Source: an uncultured Dyadobacter sp. (lineage in GTDB: Bacteria; Bacteroidota; Bacteroidia; Cytophagales; Spirosomataceae). From it: DNA of 64,000 nt. Every line of letters begins with the position of its first letter. The stretch's first letter is position 1. The notes under the pieces were generated by a model. The model was not told the DNA's origin and ran no database searches. It worked only from the letters and a program-made list of their open reading frames with translations. Positions 43,365 through 52,700 of the stretch are shown one piece after another. The DNA lies in assembly GCF_946482605.1 (NCBI RefSeq), contig NZ_CAMLSE010000002.1:248001-312000 (forward strand), read 5' to 3'. The position numbers and the translations under genes are program-made.

Positions 43365-43752
43365 GACAATGCTTAGTTAAATGAGTGAAGTCGCTTCCTG
43401 CCCATGCGATCGCAGGAAGCGGCGTATAATGGTGGCTGGTGCACAAATTTAATTAAACTATTTAATCTACCAATTTAGTAGTTTAATATTTTTAGTTCTA
43501 ATGATGCGGCGAGAAGTATTTGCTGACCGGATGGTAAGGATGGTACAGACGGATAACTGCGGAGAAAATTAAGTTAAAATGTGGGGTTGCTTGTCCGTTT
43601 CAGGAAAAGAAGTTACTTTACCTATCGGTTTTATATATTAAATTAAATATAAACTCGGTTGACACCTTGCCGCCAACTTAGCTTCCCCACAAGCTCAGGT
43701 TACGACAGGCCAATCACTAGATCTGTAAAATTTACACACCAGTCGAAAATCA
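43365..43752. other. 388-base divergent intergenic region with inverted repeats
   Basis: It separates DUF1684 (minus) from the interrupted hydrolase (plus). It holds a perfect 10-bp inverted repeat at 43392-43421 and an A/T-rich segment (43440-43500) in which TTAAACTA (43453-43460) pairs with TAGTTTAA (43479-43486). No gene or clear promoter consensus was seen in the remainder. Confidence 0.5.
43392..43421 (-). promoter_or_regulatory. 10-bp inverted repeat in the DUF1684 leader
   Basis: CGCTTCCTGC and GCAGGAAGCG are perfect complements around a 10-base centre. The repeat is 28 bases above the DUF1684 ATG. No gene ends here, so it is not a terminator of an upstream gene; an operator or leader hairpin is possible. 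Confidence 0.45.
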
Positions 43753-44664
43753 ATGCATTTCTCAGAGCGATTCAATAGAACGTGGTTTGTCTGCATCTCC
43801 CTGCTGCTGTTCGGCATTCAAAACCTGCATGCCCAAGCAGTGCCCGACACGATCCCGGAAATTTTGGTATATAAAAAAATCGATACGCTAAGACTTGAGC
43901 TACGGGTGTTCAGGCCCGCAGGATTCGATCACAAGGAGAAATATCCGGCGATTATCTTCTTTTTTGGTGGCGGATGGATCAACGGCAACATTACACAATT
44001 TCAAAAATAAGCGGTTCACCTCGCTTCTCGTGGAATGGTTGCCATCCTGGCCGACTACCGGGTTCAGTCGCGTCACCACACCACCCCATTCGAAGCGGTT
44101 GAGGATGGTAAATCGGCCATTCGCTATGTGCGGACAAATGCGGCCAGCCTGGGCATTGACTCCGGCCGCATTGCAGCTGCCGGGGGTTCCGCGGGTGGGC
44201 ACGTGGCCGCAGCCACCGATCTGACGAGCCTGGACGAGGCCTCAGAAAACCCCCAGATCAGCTCCCGCCCCAATGCACTGGTACTTTTTAACCCGGTGTT
44301 CAACAATGGTCCGGGTGAGTACGGCCATGAGCGCATCGGAGCACGGTATCCCGAAATCTCCCCTTTTCACAACATCCGCAAAGGTGCAGCACCTACATTG
44401 GTTATGCTCGGCACCAAGGACAAGCTCGTGTCAGTGGCCACCGCCAAGGCTTACCAGGCAAAAATGACGGAAGCCGGTAGCCGATGCGAGTTGATGCTAT
44501 ATCCAGACCAGCCACACGGATTTTTCAACCGGGGCGAATCGTTTACCCAGACATTGCGCGAAACCGCCATTTTTCTCCAATCCCTGGGATACATCCAGGG
44601 TGAGTTCTCAAAAGCCGCGAAAACGGAAACAGCTACTACCCCAGCATTTCATAAAAAGAAATAA
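43753..44664 (+). pseudogene. Alpha/beta hydrolase (esterase-like), interrupted by one in-frame TAA
   Basis: One frame of 303 codons is broken only by TAA at 44008-44010. The first part has a signal peptide (about 1-27, ending LHAQ) and the oxyanion-hole segment FFFGGGW. After the stop, the same frame continues AVHLASRGMVAILADYRVQS, then the nucleophile elbow GGSAGG, the acid loop GTKDKLV and the histidine DQPHGFF. All catalytic elements of a BD-FAE/acetyl-esterase-like hydrolase are thus intact. A C-to-T change turning CAA into TAA would explain the break. It may be a recent pseudogene, or restart at the ATG at 44035. Its 3' end overlaps the convergent sigma gene by 29 bases. Confidence 0.85.
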
Positions 44665-45223
44665 ACAACACAAAATCTTTCAAACGGAGCCGGAGTATCC
44701 GTAACGCGCGGGTCAGGTGATATTCTACTGCTTTGGAAGAAACATTCAAGCGGCCCGCGATTTCCTTGGGTGACAAATACTCCTGCCGACTCATCCTGAA
44801 AACGGCCTGGGCTGGTTGTGGCAGCTCATCAACCGCTTCGGCCAACCTTAGTTCGAGTTCCCGAAAATCGAGCGTCTCTTCGGTCATGTGACTTACTTCC
44901 GAGCCCCTGCTGAGGATCTCCTCATGCACGCGCTGCCGCACCTGCTGCTTGTCGATATAGTCGTATATCAGGTGACGGATCGATTTGTACAAATAAGCTT
45001 GCAGCGATGTATGGATGGTCAGCTGATCCCGTTTCAGCCAGAGTTTGGTGAACAGCTCCTGGACCATTTCTTCGGCCATCACCCGGTCGCGAATGTGATT
45101 GTAGGCAGCCGCATACAAGGGCGACCAGAACTTTTCATAAATCTTCCTGAACGCCGCCTCATTACCGGATTTCAGGCCGGCAAGTAACTCATCGTGGTCT
45201 GGCGGTGAAGCGGAAAGCTGCAT
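44636..45223 (-). CDS. ECF RNA polymerase sigma-70 factor (FecI-like)
   Basis: 195 aa. Region 2 shows FRKIYEKFWSPLYAAAYNHI and MAEEMVQELFTKLWLKRDQL. Region 4 shows LPQPAQAVFRMSRQEYLSPK and a helix-turn-helix with NVSSKAVEYHLTRALRIL. It is transcribed away from the FecR gene at 45397, which is its most likely anti-sigma partner. In the other two complete systems here, sigma and FecR are co-directional. Element A is not found upstream. Confidence 0.94.
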   Translation of the reverse strand: MQLSASPPDHDELLAGLKSGNEAAFRKIYEKFWSPLYAAAYNHIRDRVMAEEMVQELFTKLWLKRDQLTIHTSLQAYLYKSIRHLIYDYIDKQQVRQRVHEEILSRGSEVSHMTEETLDFRELELRLAEAVDELPQPAQAVFRMSRQEYLSPKEIAGRLNVSSKAVEYHLTRALRILRLRLKDFVLFISFYEMLG

Positions 45224-45396
45224 GAATGGTTGAGACAGATCTCTATAAAAAAGTCTAACAATATTAAGTATTATCCTAGTGATGCCATCACCTGCGGGTT
45301 GGATTTAATTTTTTTTGAACGAATCAAAGATTTTTCTTGACGATAGTTTAGGGAGTGGTTGCTGTGGCCCGTCATACAGTAAACCAACTCAATCAC

Positions 45397-46347
45397 ATGC
45401 ACCCGAAGCAACTGCACTACCTGATCCGCCGCTACCGAGAAGGCACCGCCACCCGCGAGGAACGCGAGCTCCTGGAAATGCATTGGAATCAAATGCTCGA
45501 TACAGATGCCGATGATGGTCTTTCCCAATCGCAGCGGTCGGTGCAGGAGCATGATCTCTTTCAGAATATCATTGGAGCAGTTCAGCAGCACGAACCAGGC
45601 TCGTTCCGCACCGTCCGGTCGCTTGGCCGGAACCGGTGGATTATGATGGCGGCCAGCCTCGTGGGTATCCTGCTGATAGTGGGCGCTGCCAGGCTGTGGT
45701 TATTCCGCCCGGGACCGCTGGAATACCGGACTGCTTACGGCGAGCGGAAGCATATCGTGCTGCCGGAAGGTTCAGAAGTCTGGCTCAATGGTCACTCGAC
45801 GTTACGCTATGCGCCCGATTCGCTGGGAAACCGCCAGGTGTGGCTCGATGGAGAGGCACAGTTTTCGGTGCGGCACACGGTCAATCACAACAAATTCGTG
45901 GTACATATGGCTAACCAGCTGAATGTGGAGGTGCTCGGTACGGTGTTCAACGTCGTAAACCGGCATGGCGACGTCAATGTGGTACTGCGGTCGGGGGCGG
46001 TGCGTGTGGTGGATCAATCGCGCGCGACCCCGGACATTGTCCTGAAACCCAATGAGATGATCAGCCGCAGCCGCGCAAGGCCGGTACTGGCCAAGGCTGC
46101 CGTGCAGGCCCGGCCCCGGCTTGGCTGGAAAGATGGCGCGATGTACCTGGAAAACAAATCGTTAGGAGAAATCTTTGACTGGATCCGGGATACGTACGGC
46201 ATTACGGTCCAATGTACGCCAGCATTCAGGAATGAGACTTTCGCCGGTACGATCCCGACCGATTCTATTGATTCTTACTTCCAAATGATTGAAAAACTCT
46301 ATCAGGTAAAAGTCCGGAAAGACGGCCAAACCTATGTGATAGAATAA
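45397..46347 (+). CDS. FecR-family anti-sigma factor
   Basis: 316 aa from the ATG at 45397; the frame is open to 45355, but this start matches FecR N termini (LHYLIRRYREGTATREEREL). One membrane segment (about 82-101, WIMMAASLVGILLIVGAARL) is followed by a FecR domain with LPEGSEVWLNGHSTLRYAPD and EAQFSVRHTVNHNKFVV, and a C-terminal DUF4974-like part ending GQTYVIE. SusC follows by 86 bases. It should restrain the divergent sigma factor. Confidence 0.94.
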   Translation: MHPKQLHYLIRRYREGTATREERELLEMHWNQMLDTDADDGLSQSQRSVQEHDLFQNIIGAVQQHEPGSFRTVRSLGRNRWIMMAASLVGILLIVGAARLWLFRPGPLEYRTAYGERKHIVLPEGSEVWLNGHSTLRYAPDSLGNRQVWLDGEAQFSVRHTVNHNKFVVHMANQLNVEVLGTVFNVVNRHGDVNVVLRSGAVRVVDQSRATPDIVLKPNEMISRSRARPVLAKAAVQARPRLGWKDGAMYLENKSLGEIFDWIRDTYGITVQCTPAFRNETFAGTIPTDSIDSYFQMIEKLYQVKVRKDGQTYVIE

Positions 46348-46433
46348 AAATATCCACCTGCGCTTCCGTCCCCGCCAAGGTAAAAAGCAACAGGTGGCAC
46401 TACGTATTTTGAAACCCTAAAATTAGTATTCCA

Positions 46434-49400
46434 ATGAAGAAAAACTTACTGTTTTGTAGTGGCTGGCTAATTTTTAGTGCCGGGGTGCTCACGCATTCCT
46501 ACGCACGTGCCCAATTAGTCGCTCATGCGCACAGGTATCCCCAGGAAATACCCGCTCAGCCCGCTAAGCCTGCCAGGATCGCATTACCGCAATTTTTGAA
46601 AAGCTTGTCGACCCGGTACGGCGTTGCCTTCAACTATAATTACAGGCAAATGAACCAGAAAACGGTAGACGCATCCATACTGGAACGTAAAACCGACAAG
46701 CTGGAAACCATCCTGACGGAAGCCCTGGCGCCACTGGACCTGATTTTTGAGCAATTCGAAAAAAAGTCATTCATGATTTACAGCCGCCCCGCCGCATCCC
46801 CGTCGCCGGGCTCGCAGGCAGTACCCGAGCGGAACCAGCCATCACCGGTACGCGCGGACGAACAGGCTCCGGTGGACAAAGTTGACCGCACTGTGCGCGG
46901 AGTGGTAAAGGATGAAAAGGGTGAAGGGCTCCCCGGGGTAAGTGTGGTCGTCAAGGGTACCCAGCGCGGGACCAGCACCAATATCGATGGAACTTACGAG
47001 CTGGCGATACCTGACGGCTCGGCAACGCTGATTTTCAGCTTTGTCGGATACGTACCCCAGGAGAAGCGCATTGAAAATGAAAGCGTGGTAGAGATTACCT
47101 TGCAAACGGATACCAAGGCATTGGAAGAAGTTGTTGTGGTCGGTTATGGCACGCAGAAACGTGCCGATGTTACGGCCGCCATTTCGTCGGTGCCCATGGA
47201 CGAGCTGCGCGATATGCCGGTCTCGAACGTAGCAACGGCATTGCAGGGAAAGATACCTGGCGTGGTAGTACAGCAAAACAGCGGCTCGCCCGGCGCGACT
47301 CCGTCGATCAAGGTGCGGGGGTTCGGATCGATCAGTGCAGGTAACGCGCCGCTGATCGTGATCGACGGTAACATTGTAAATGCCAGCATTTTCGCGAACC
47401 TTAACCCAAATGACATCGAAAGTATGGATGTGTTGAAAGACGCATCTTCTACGGCCATTTATGGTTCCAAAGGTTCAAATGGCGTTATCCTTGTTACTAC
47501 AAAGCAAGGCAAAAGCGGAAAGCCCAGCGTGAACCTCGATGTGTTTACCGGTTTCCAGCAGGTCAGTAAAAAGCTCGACCTGATCAATTCGCAGCAGTTT
47601 GCCGAGTTCGGAAAAGATGCTTCCAATAATGCCTATCTCGATAATGTACCCGGTGCCAAGATCAGTGATCCCAACAGCGCGCGCCCGACGGACTATCTGC
47701 GCTACCGCTACCCGAGGGGCGAGGTGTTCGACTGGTTCAATTTCGACGACCCGGCCAAAGTAGCAGCGCTTCCTTATACTGATTACCAGGACGAAATATT
47801 CCGCACGGGCAAAATGAGCAGCTACCAGCTTTCGGCCTCCGGTGGCTCCGACAAGGCAAGATATAGCATCAGCGGCGGCTATCTTACGCAGGATGGTGTG
47901 ATCCGGCGGTCGGCCATGGACAGGTACACCATTCGCGCCAACGTGGAAGTGAATGTGCTGCCCACATTAAAGATCGGTTTGAACATCAACCCTTCTTACC
48001 GGGTCCAGCAGGAAGTGCGCGACGCCGGGCACTGGGCTGATAATGCGGTGATTAACGCGGCGCTGTCGGTGATGCCGATGATACCGATTTACGCTGCTGA
48101 CGGGTCGTATACCTCACAAACCGCATTTGCAGCGCCTTACAACTATCCGGGCATCACCAACCCGGTAGCCAACATTACCGAGTACAACAGCCAATTCATT
48201 ACTACGAACCTTCTTGGAAATACTTACGCGGAACTCAAACTTTTCAAGGATTTCACGTATCGCGTGACCGGAAACGTCAATTTCACCGGCAACCGCCGCA
48301 ATGCGTACCGCACTTCCCGAATGCCTTTGAACCAGATTTTGCCGCCTTCCGTCTCGACGGGTACCGCATTCTCCGACCAGGGGTTGAGCTGGCTGTTTAA
48401 CCAGACGCTCAATTACAGCAAGTCACTCAACGAAATGCACAATTTCGACGTGCTGATTGGAATGGAATCGACCAAATTCCACTATCAGGACAGCCAGGGA
48501 ACCGGCAGCTCCTACCCGAATGACGTGGTAGAAACTTTGAACGGAAGCGCCAGCGGTAGCACCACCACGGCGGTTTCCCAACGGCTTGAAAATGCCTCTG
48601 CTTCTTATTTTGCGCGGGCCAACTATAATTACAAAGGAAAGTACCTGGTAAATGTGTCCGTGCGCCGCGATGGTTCTTCCATTTTCGGGTCGGAAAACCG
48701 GTGGGGTACATTCCCGGCGGGGTCGCTGGGATGGCGGATCAGTGAAGAGAATTTTGTAAAAAGTATCCGGGCCATTTCGGAGGCAAAACTGCGTGTGAGC
48801 TATGGTTTGGCGGGGAATAATGCATTTACAAACAACTATCCCTATGTGGCTACGCTGAGGTCGGACAATTACGCCTTCAACAATAACCTGGTCAACGGAC
48901 TGGCGCCATCCTCGCTGGCCAATCCGCAGCTGGGCTGGGAGCGCAGCCAGCAGCTGGACGCGGGCATTGATGTGGGATTGTTCGGCAACCGTGTTTTCCT
49001 GATTGTAGACTATTACAAACGCATTACCAGGGACCTGCTGCTATCTGTGAATGTACCTACACTGACCGGCTTTGGTACAGCAGTGAAGAATATTGGTAAA
49101 ATGGAAAACAAAGGCTGGGAATTTGCATTGAACACCCGCAACCTCACCAAAGCATTCGTCTGGAACACCAGCCTGAACCTTTCATTGAACCGCAATAAAG
49201 TACTGGCACTCGGTCCCACAGGCGACCCGATCCGCAGCGCGAGCGGCGTAGGCGAAACCAACATTACCCAAATCGGTTCACCGATCGGAAGCTTCTTTGG
49301 TTTCAAACAAATCGGGGTATTCAAAGACAAGGCGGATGTGGACAGCCATCCGCACGATCCAACTACACGGCCGGGAGATGTGAAATATGAAGACATCAAC

Positions 49401-49991
49401 AAAGACGGCAAGATCGATGCCAACGACCGGACGATCATCGGGAACAACCAGCCCGACTTCATTTACGGAATGACCAACACATTCACTTACAAAGGTTTTG
49501 ATTTGAGCATTGCGATCCAGGGCTCGCAGGGTGGTGAAATCCTGAACCTGAGCCGTCGCTTTTTTGAAAACCTGGAAGGAAATGCCAACCAGCTGAGTAC
49601 GGTACTGAACAGATGGCGGTCACCTGAAAATCCCGGCGACGGCGTAACACCCCGTGCCAATGCCCGGACAACCGGTAACAACAATGCAATTTCGACGCGC
49701 TGGGTGGAAGATGGCTCTTATCTGCGCATTCAAAACGTGAGCCTGGGTTACCAGCTGCCCGCTGCGTGGATCAGCAAGGCCAGATTGCAGCAGGTACGCA
49801 TTTACGCTTCTGCACAAAACCTTTTCACATTTACCAAATACCTCAACTATAATCCCGAGGTAAGTAACTATGAATCGGCCACCATTGCCACCACCGGCAC
49901 ACCGCTTCCCGGACCGCTGGCCGCCGGAGTTGACTATGGTTCGTATCCTTTGGCAAGAACTTTCACGGTAGGTATCAACCTTGGCTTCTGA
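46434..49991 (+). CDS. SusC/RagA TonB-linked receptor with STN domain
   Basis: 1185 aa, the longest receptor in the window. A signal peptide (about 1-27, ending ARAQ) precedes an STN-type domain (about 45-115, LPQFLKSLSTRYGVAFNYNY), a carboxypeptidase-regulatory domain (about 145-220), a plug with APLIVIDGNIVNASIFANL and SMDVLKDASSTAIYGSKGSN, and a barrel ending in Phe. The STN domain should signal to the FecR encoded upstream. The SusD gene follows by 51 bases. Confidence 0.96.
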   Translation: MKKNLLFCSGWLIFSAGVLTHSYARAQLVAHAHRYPQEIPAQPAKPARIALPQFLKSLSTRYGVAFNYNYRQMNQKTVDASILERKTDKLETILTEALAPLDLIFEQFEKKSFMIYSRPAASPSPGSQAVPERNQPSPVRADEQAPVDKVDRTVRGVVKDEKGEGLPGVSVVVKGTQRGTSTNIDGTYELAIPDGSATLIFSFVGYVPQEKRIENESVVEITLQTDTKALEEVVVVGYGTQKRADVTAAISSVPMDELRDMPVSNVATALQGKIPGVVVQQNSGSPGATPSIKVRGFGSISAGNAPLIVIDGNIVNASIFANLNPNDIESMDVLKDASSTAIYGSKGSNGVILVTTKQGKSGKPSVNLDVFTGFQQVSKKLDLINSQQFAEFGKDASNNAYLDNVPGAKISDPNSARPTDYLRYRYPRGEVFDWFNFDDPAKVAALPYTDYQDEIFRTGKMSSYQLSASGGSDKARYSISGGYLTQDGVIRRSAMDRYTIRANVEVNVLPTLKIGLNINPSYRVQQEVRDAGHWADNAVINAALSVMPMIPIYAADGSYTSQTAFAAPYNYPGITNPVANITEYNSQFITTNLLGNTYAELKLFKDFTYRVTGNVNFTGNRRNAYRTSRMPLNQILPPSVSTGTAFSDQGLSWLFNQTLNYSKSLNEMHNFDVLIGMESTKFHYQDSQGTGSSYPNDVVETLNGSASGSTTTAVSQRLENASASYFARANYNYKGKYLVNVSVRRDGSSIFGSENRWGTFPAGSLGWRISEENFVKSIRAISEAKLRVSYGLAGNNAFTNNYPYVATLRSDNYAFNNNLVNGLAPSSLANPQLGWERSQQLDAGIDVGLFGNRVFLIVDYYKRITRDLLLSVNVPTLTGFGTAVKNIGKMENKGWEFALNTRNLTKAFVWNTSLNLSLNRNKVLALGPTGDPIRSASGVGETNITQIGSPIGSFFGFKQIGVFKDKADVDSHPHDPTTRPGDVKYEDINKDGKIDANDRTIIGNNQPDFIYGMTNTFTYKGFDLSIAIQGSQGGEILNLSRRFFENLEGNANQLSTVLNRWRSPENPGDGVTPRANARTTGNNNAISTRWVEDGSYLRIQNVSLGYQLPAAWISKARLQQVRIYASAQNLFTFTKYLNYNPEVSNYESATIATTGTPLPGPLAAGVDYGSYPLARTFTVGINLGF

Positions 49992-50042
49992 TCGTCATAA
50001 AACAGTCCGAGCGATCGGCATTTTTTCAAAACATTGAACACA

Positions 50043-51494
50043 ATGAAAATAGCGAGATCATACATTTTCCTGGCCGCCACTGCCCTGCTCAGCGCATGCA
50101 GCGACGATTTCCTGGACTTGCGGCCCATTTCGACCGCGACGAGCGACAATTTTTACAAAACCGCAGACGATTTCAAAAACGCGCTCAATGGCGGGTATGC
50201 TGCCTTGCAGGCGGGAGGATTAGCTGGAAACAGCTACATTTTCGGCGAAATCGCTTCGGATAATACGGTGGCTGTTGCCTCCGGATCGGTGACCGACCAG
50301 GACGAATTCGACCGGTTTTACATTCGTACTACCAATCCATTTATCTCCGGTCGCTGGAACGACGGTTATAATGCGATCGCCCGCTATAATACCATTCTGG
50401 ACAGGATCGGGGGTGTGACGATGGACGAAGCTTTGAAGAACAGGTACATGGCCGAGACTAAGTTTTTGCGTGCGGTAGTGTATTTCACATTGGTACAAAC
50501 TTACGGCGACCTTCCGCTGGTCCTGAAACCGATTGCCAACCCCGACGAAGGTTACTCATTTGGCCGTACCCCGAAAGCGGAGGTCTATGCGCAGATTGAG
50601 AAAGACCTGACCGAGGCGGAAAGTGTACTGCCGGTCTCCTACCCCGCCGCCGACAATGGCCGGGCTACCAAAGGCGCTGCACGCTCCTGTTTGGGCAAAG
50701 TGTATCTGACACAAAAAAAATATGCGCCCGCAGCAGCAAAGCTGAAAGAAGTGATTGACCAGGGTACTTACGCACTGCTGCCTTCTTACGCGGATGTTTT
50801 CAAGGTGTCGAACAAAAACAACAAGGAGTCCATATTCGATGTGCAGTACAAATCGGGTGGTGCAGGCGAAGGAAACTCCTGGCCGAATTCCTTTGCTCCG
50901 CAAAATTCGGGTAATGCGGTGATTGCATTTGGTGGCGATGGGAACAATCAGCCTACACTGGACATTATCAATGCTTACGAAACCGGCGATCTCCGCAAGG
51001 ATGTTTCCGTGGCGACATCTTACGTCAATGCAGGGGGCCAGACGATCCCCGACCGGTTTATCAAAAAGTACTACGATGTGCCGGTTGCCAAAAACGACAA
51101 TGGCAACAACATCCCGCTGATACGTTACTCCGACGTATTGTTGATGTATGCCGAAGCACTGAATGAAACAGCATACCAGGCCAGTGGCGAAGCATTTACC
51201 TCCCTGAATATGGTACGTACCCGGGCCGGGCTTCCCAACAAAACTGCCGCCAATACGGCCAGCCAGCAGGCATTTCGGTTGGCCATCGAGCAGGAAAGAC
51301 GTGTGGAACTGGCATTCGAAGGTCACCGTTGGTTCGACCTCGTCCGGACAGGCCGCGCGATACCGGTGCTGAACAGTAAAAAAGAGCAGATCAGGCTGGT
51401 AAATGAGTTGACCGAAAACAACCTCGTTTTTCCGATCCCGCAGAGTCAGATCGACATTAACCGTGATAAAATTCAGCAAAATCCGGGTTACTGA
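50043..51494 (+). CDS. RagB/SusD-family lipoprotein
   Basis: 483 aa from the ATG at 50043, with lipobox LLSAC (Cys19); a TTG three codons upstream is unlikely. SusD helices (ETKFLRAVVYFTLVQTYGDLP), the RYSDVLLMYAEALNETAYQ signature, EQERRVELAFEGHRWFDLVR and a QNPGY end are all present. It is the last gene of the FecR-SusC-SusD unit. No enzyme gene follows, since a convergent operon ends just beyond. Confidence 0.95.
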   Translation: MKIARSYIFLAATALLSACSDDFLDLRPISTATSDNFYKTADDFKNALNGGYAALQAGGLAGNSYIFGEIASDNTVAVASGSVTDQDEFDRFYIRTTNPFISGRWNDGYNAIARYNTILDRIGGVTMDEALKNRYMAETKFLRAVVYFTLVQTYGDLPLVLKPIANPDEGYSFGRTPKAEVYAQIEKDLTEAESVLPVSYPAADNGRATKGAARSCLGKVYLTQKKYAPAAAKLKEVIDQGTYALLPSYADVFKVSNKNNKESIFDVQYKSGGAGEGNSWPNSFAPQNSGNAVIAFGGDGNNQPTLDIINAYETGDLRKDVSVATSYVNAGGQTIPDRFIKKYYDVPVAKNDNGNNIPLIRYSDVLLMYAEALNETAYQASGEAFTSLNMVRTRAGLPNKTAANTASQQAFRLAIEQERRVELAFEGHRWFDLVRTGRAIPVLNSKKEQIRLVNELTENNLVFPIPQSQIDINRDKIQQNPGY

Positions 51495-51555
51495 CTTTTT
51501 ACAACCTGAGTTGATAAACATAACAATTTCAGTTGCACGCATTCCAGGGAGTAAA

Positions 51556-51593
51556 CCAAGAAGCGCCGGATTCGGAAATCCGGCGCTTCTTGG
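51556..51593. terminator. Bidirectional terminator hairpin between convergent operons
   Basis: A perfect 17-bp stem (CCAAGAAGCGCCGGATT and its complement) closes a 4-base loop. It lies 62 bases after the SusD stop (plus) and 26 bases after the mutarotase-like gene stop (minus). Only short T-runs follow on either side, but the strength and position argue for termination in both directions. Confidence 0.75.
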
Positions 51594-51618
51594 TGATTGA
51601 GCAGGAACATAATAATTA

Positions 51619-52686
51619 TCAATTCACACCCACAACTGTCGGAGTTCTGATTCCCGCTTTTATTTCTCCACTCACATACATCCATTTCCCATTGTACAAA
51701 ACAACCGGTAGGGTAACCCGCGAGGGAAAGCCGGTTTGTTCGCCGATGTACTCCCAGCTATCGATCTCAGGGTAATAATATAGTAAGCTTCGGGTAATGC
51801 CCGGGTGCGTGGCGGCGTCCTTGTATTGGGCGGTAACGGCATCTACCCCGCCCCAAAAAAAGAGCTTGTCGTTTAACACAGGCAGTGTGCTGCCACCAGC
51901 TGACGCGCCTCTCGGCATTGCAACGAGTTTTTCCCAGTGCGCCGACCATCCCGTCGACTTTTTATTCAATGTCAACTTATAGCTGTCCGATAATATAGAT
52001 CTGAACGTTTTGCCCTTAGCGTTTACGCCGGTCGTTTCTCCACCGAACATATAACCCTGTCCCCGGTAAAATGCGCAAACCGGAAAGATCCTCTCGGGGC
52101 CAGGCCATGCCTCCAACTCGTGCCAGCCTGACGATACATCACTGAGATCGAGGCCGTAACATCTTTTCGAAGCGACCGCAGCCGGCGAATCATTGCCTCC
52201 AAAAACGACAATCATATTTTCAAGAAGCCCTCCTCCCATGTTGGCTAACGGAACCGGCAGATCGGGGTAATCAGACTGCCGAATCCTTTCGCCATCCCAT
52301 TCGTAGCCCTTCACAAGGCTGCTATGCCCTTGGTCGTTACTTCCTCCAACAACAATTACCTTATCCTTGTAAGAGACGGAAATGCCATAGGCAGCCGGCG
52401 CTATCAGCTTTTCTGACGCTTTTACCCACTTTGTTCCATGCTGTAAAACATAGATATCACTATACCATTTCTTTTTGCCTCCCTCCCACGGACGCTTCCC
52501 GGGGAAATTGGCACCTCCCATAGCAATAAGTGTGTTATGGCTCACACCCGCAAACATCCCTGCAAAGCCCTGCTCATCCGGCAGATCGGGAAATACACTC
52601 CAATTTACCGCATTCTGTGCGGTAACATGCTCTGTGACAACCATCATAGCGAATAGAAGACTCCAAAATTTAAAAAAACACCTCAT
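51619..52686 (-). CDS. Kelch-repeat protein, NanM-like cyclically permuted mutarotase family
   Basis: 355 aa with a signal peptide (about 1-23, ending VTAQ). Kelch blades are visible, with motifs such as TLIAMGGANFPG, KVIVVGGSND, MIVVFGGND and GYMFGGETTG. The start WSVFPDLPDEQGFAGMFAGV and the MGGANFPGKRPW block are typical of N-acetylneuraminate epimerase/mutarotase relatives such as E. coli NanM. It would interconvert anomers or epimers of an acylamino sugar in the periplasm. It is the last gene of the catabolic operon, 14 bases after the SMP-30 gene. The exact sugar is unknown. Confidence 0.85.
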   Translation of the reverse strand: MRCFFKFWSLLFAMMVVTEHVTAQNAVNWSVFPDLPDEQGFAGMFAGVSHNTLIAMGGANFPGKRPWEGGKKKWYSDIYVLQHGTKWVKASEKLIAPAAYGISVSYKDKVIVVGGSNDQGHSSLVKGYEWDGERIRQSDYPDLPVPLANMGGGLLENMIVVFGGNDSPAAVASKRCYGLDLSDVSSGWHELEAWPGPERIFPVCAFYRGQGYMFGGETTGVNAKGKTFRSILSDSYKLTLNKKSTGWSAHWEKLVAMPRGASAGGSTLPVLNDKLFFWGGVDAVTAQYKDAATHPGITRSLLYYYPEIDSWEYIGEQTGFPSRVTLPVVLYNGKWMYVSGEIKAGIRTPTVVGVN

Positions 52687-52700
52687 ACCAAACCTGTTGT

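Noticed and set aside
46354..46397. CCACCTG...CAGGTGG inverted repeat between FecR and SusC as an attenuator
   Set aside because: Only 7 bp pair across a 30-base loop, and no T-run follows; it is too weak to call.
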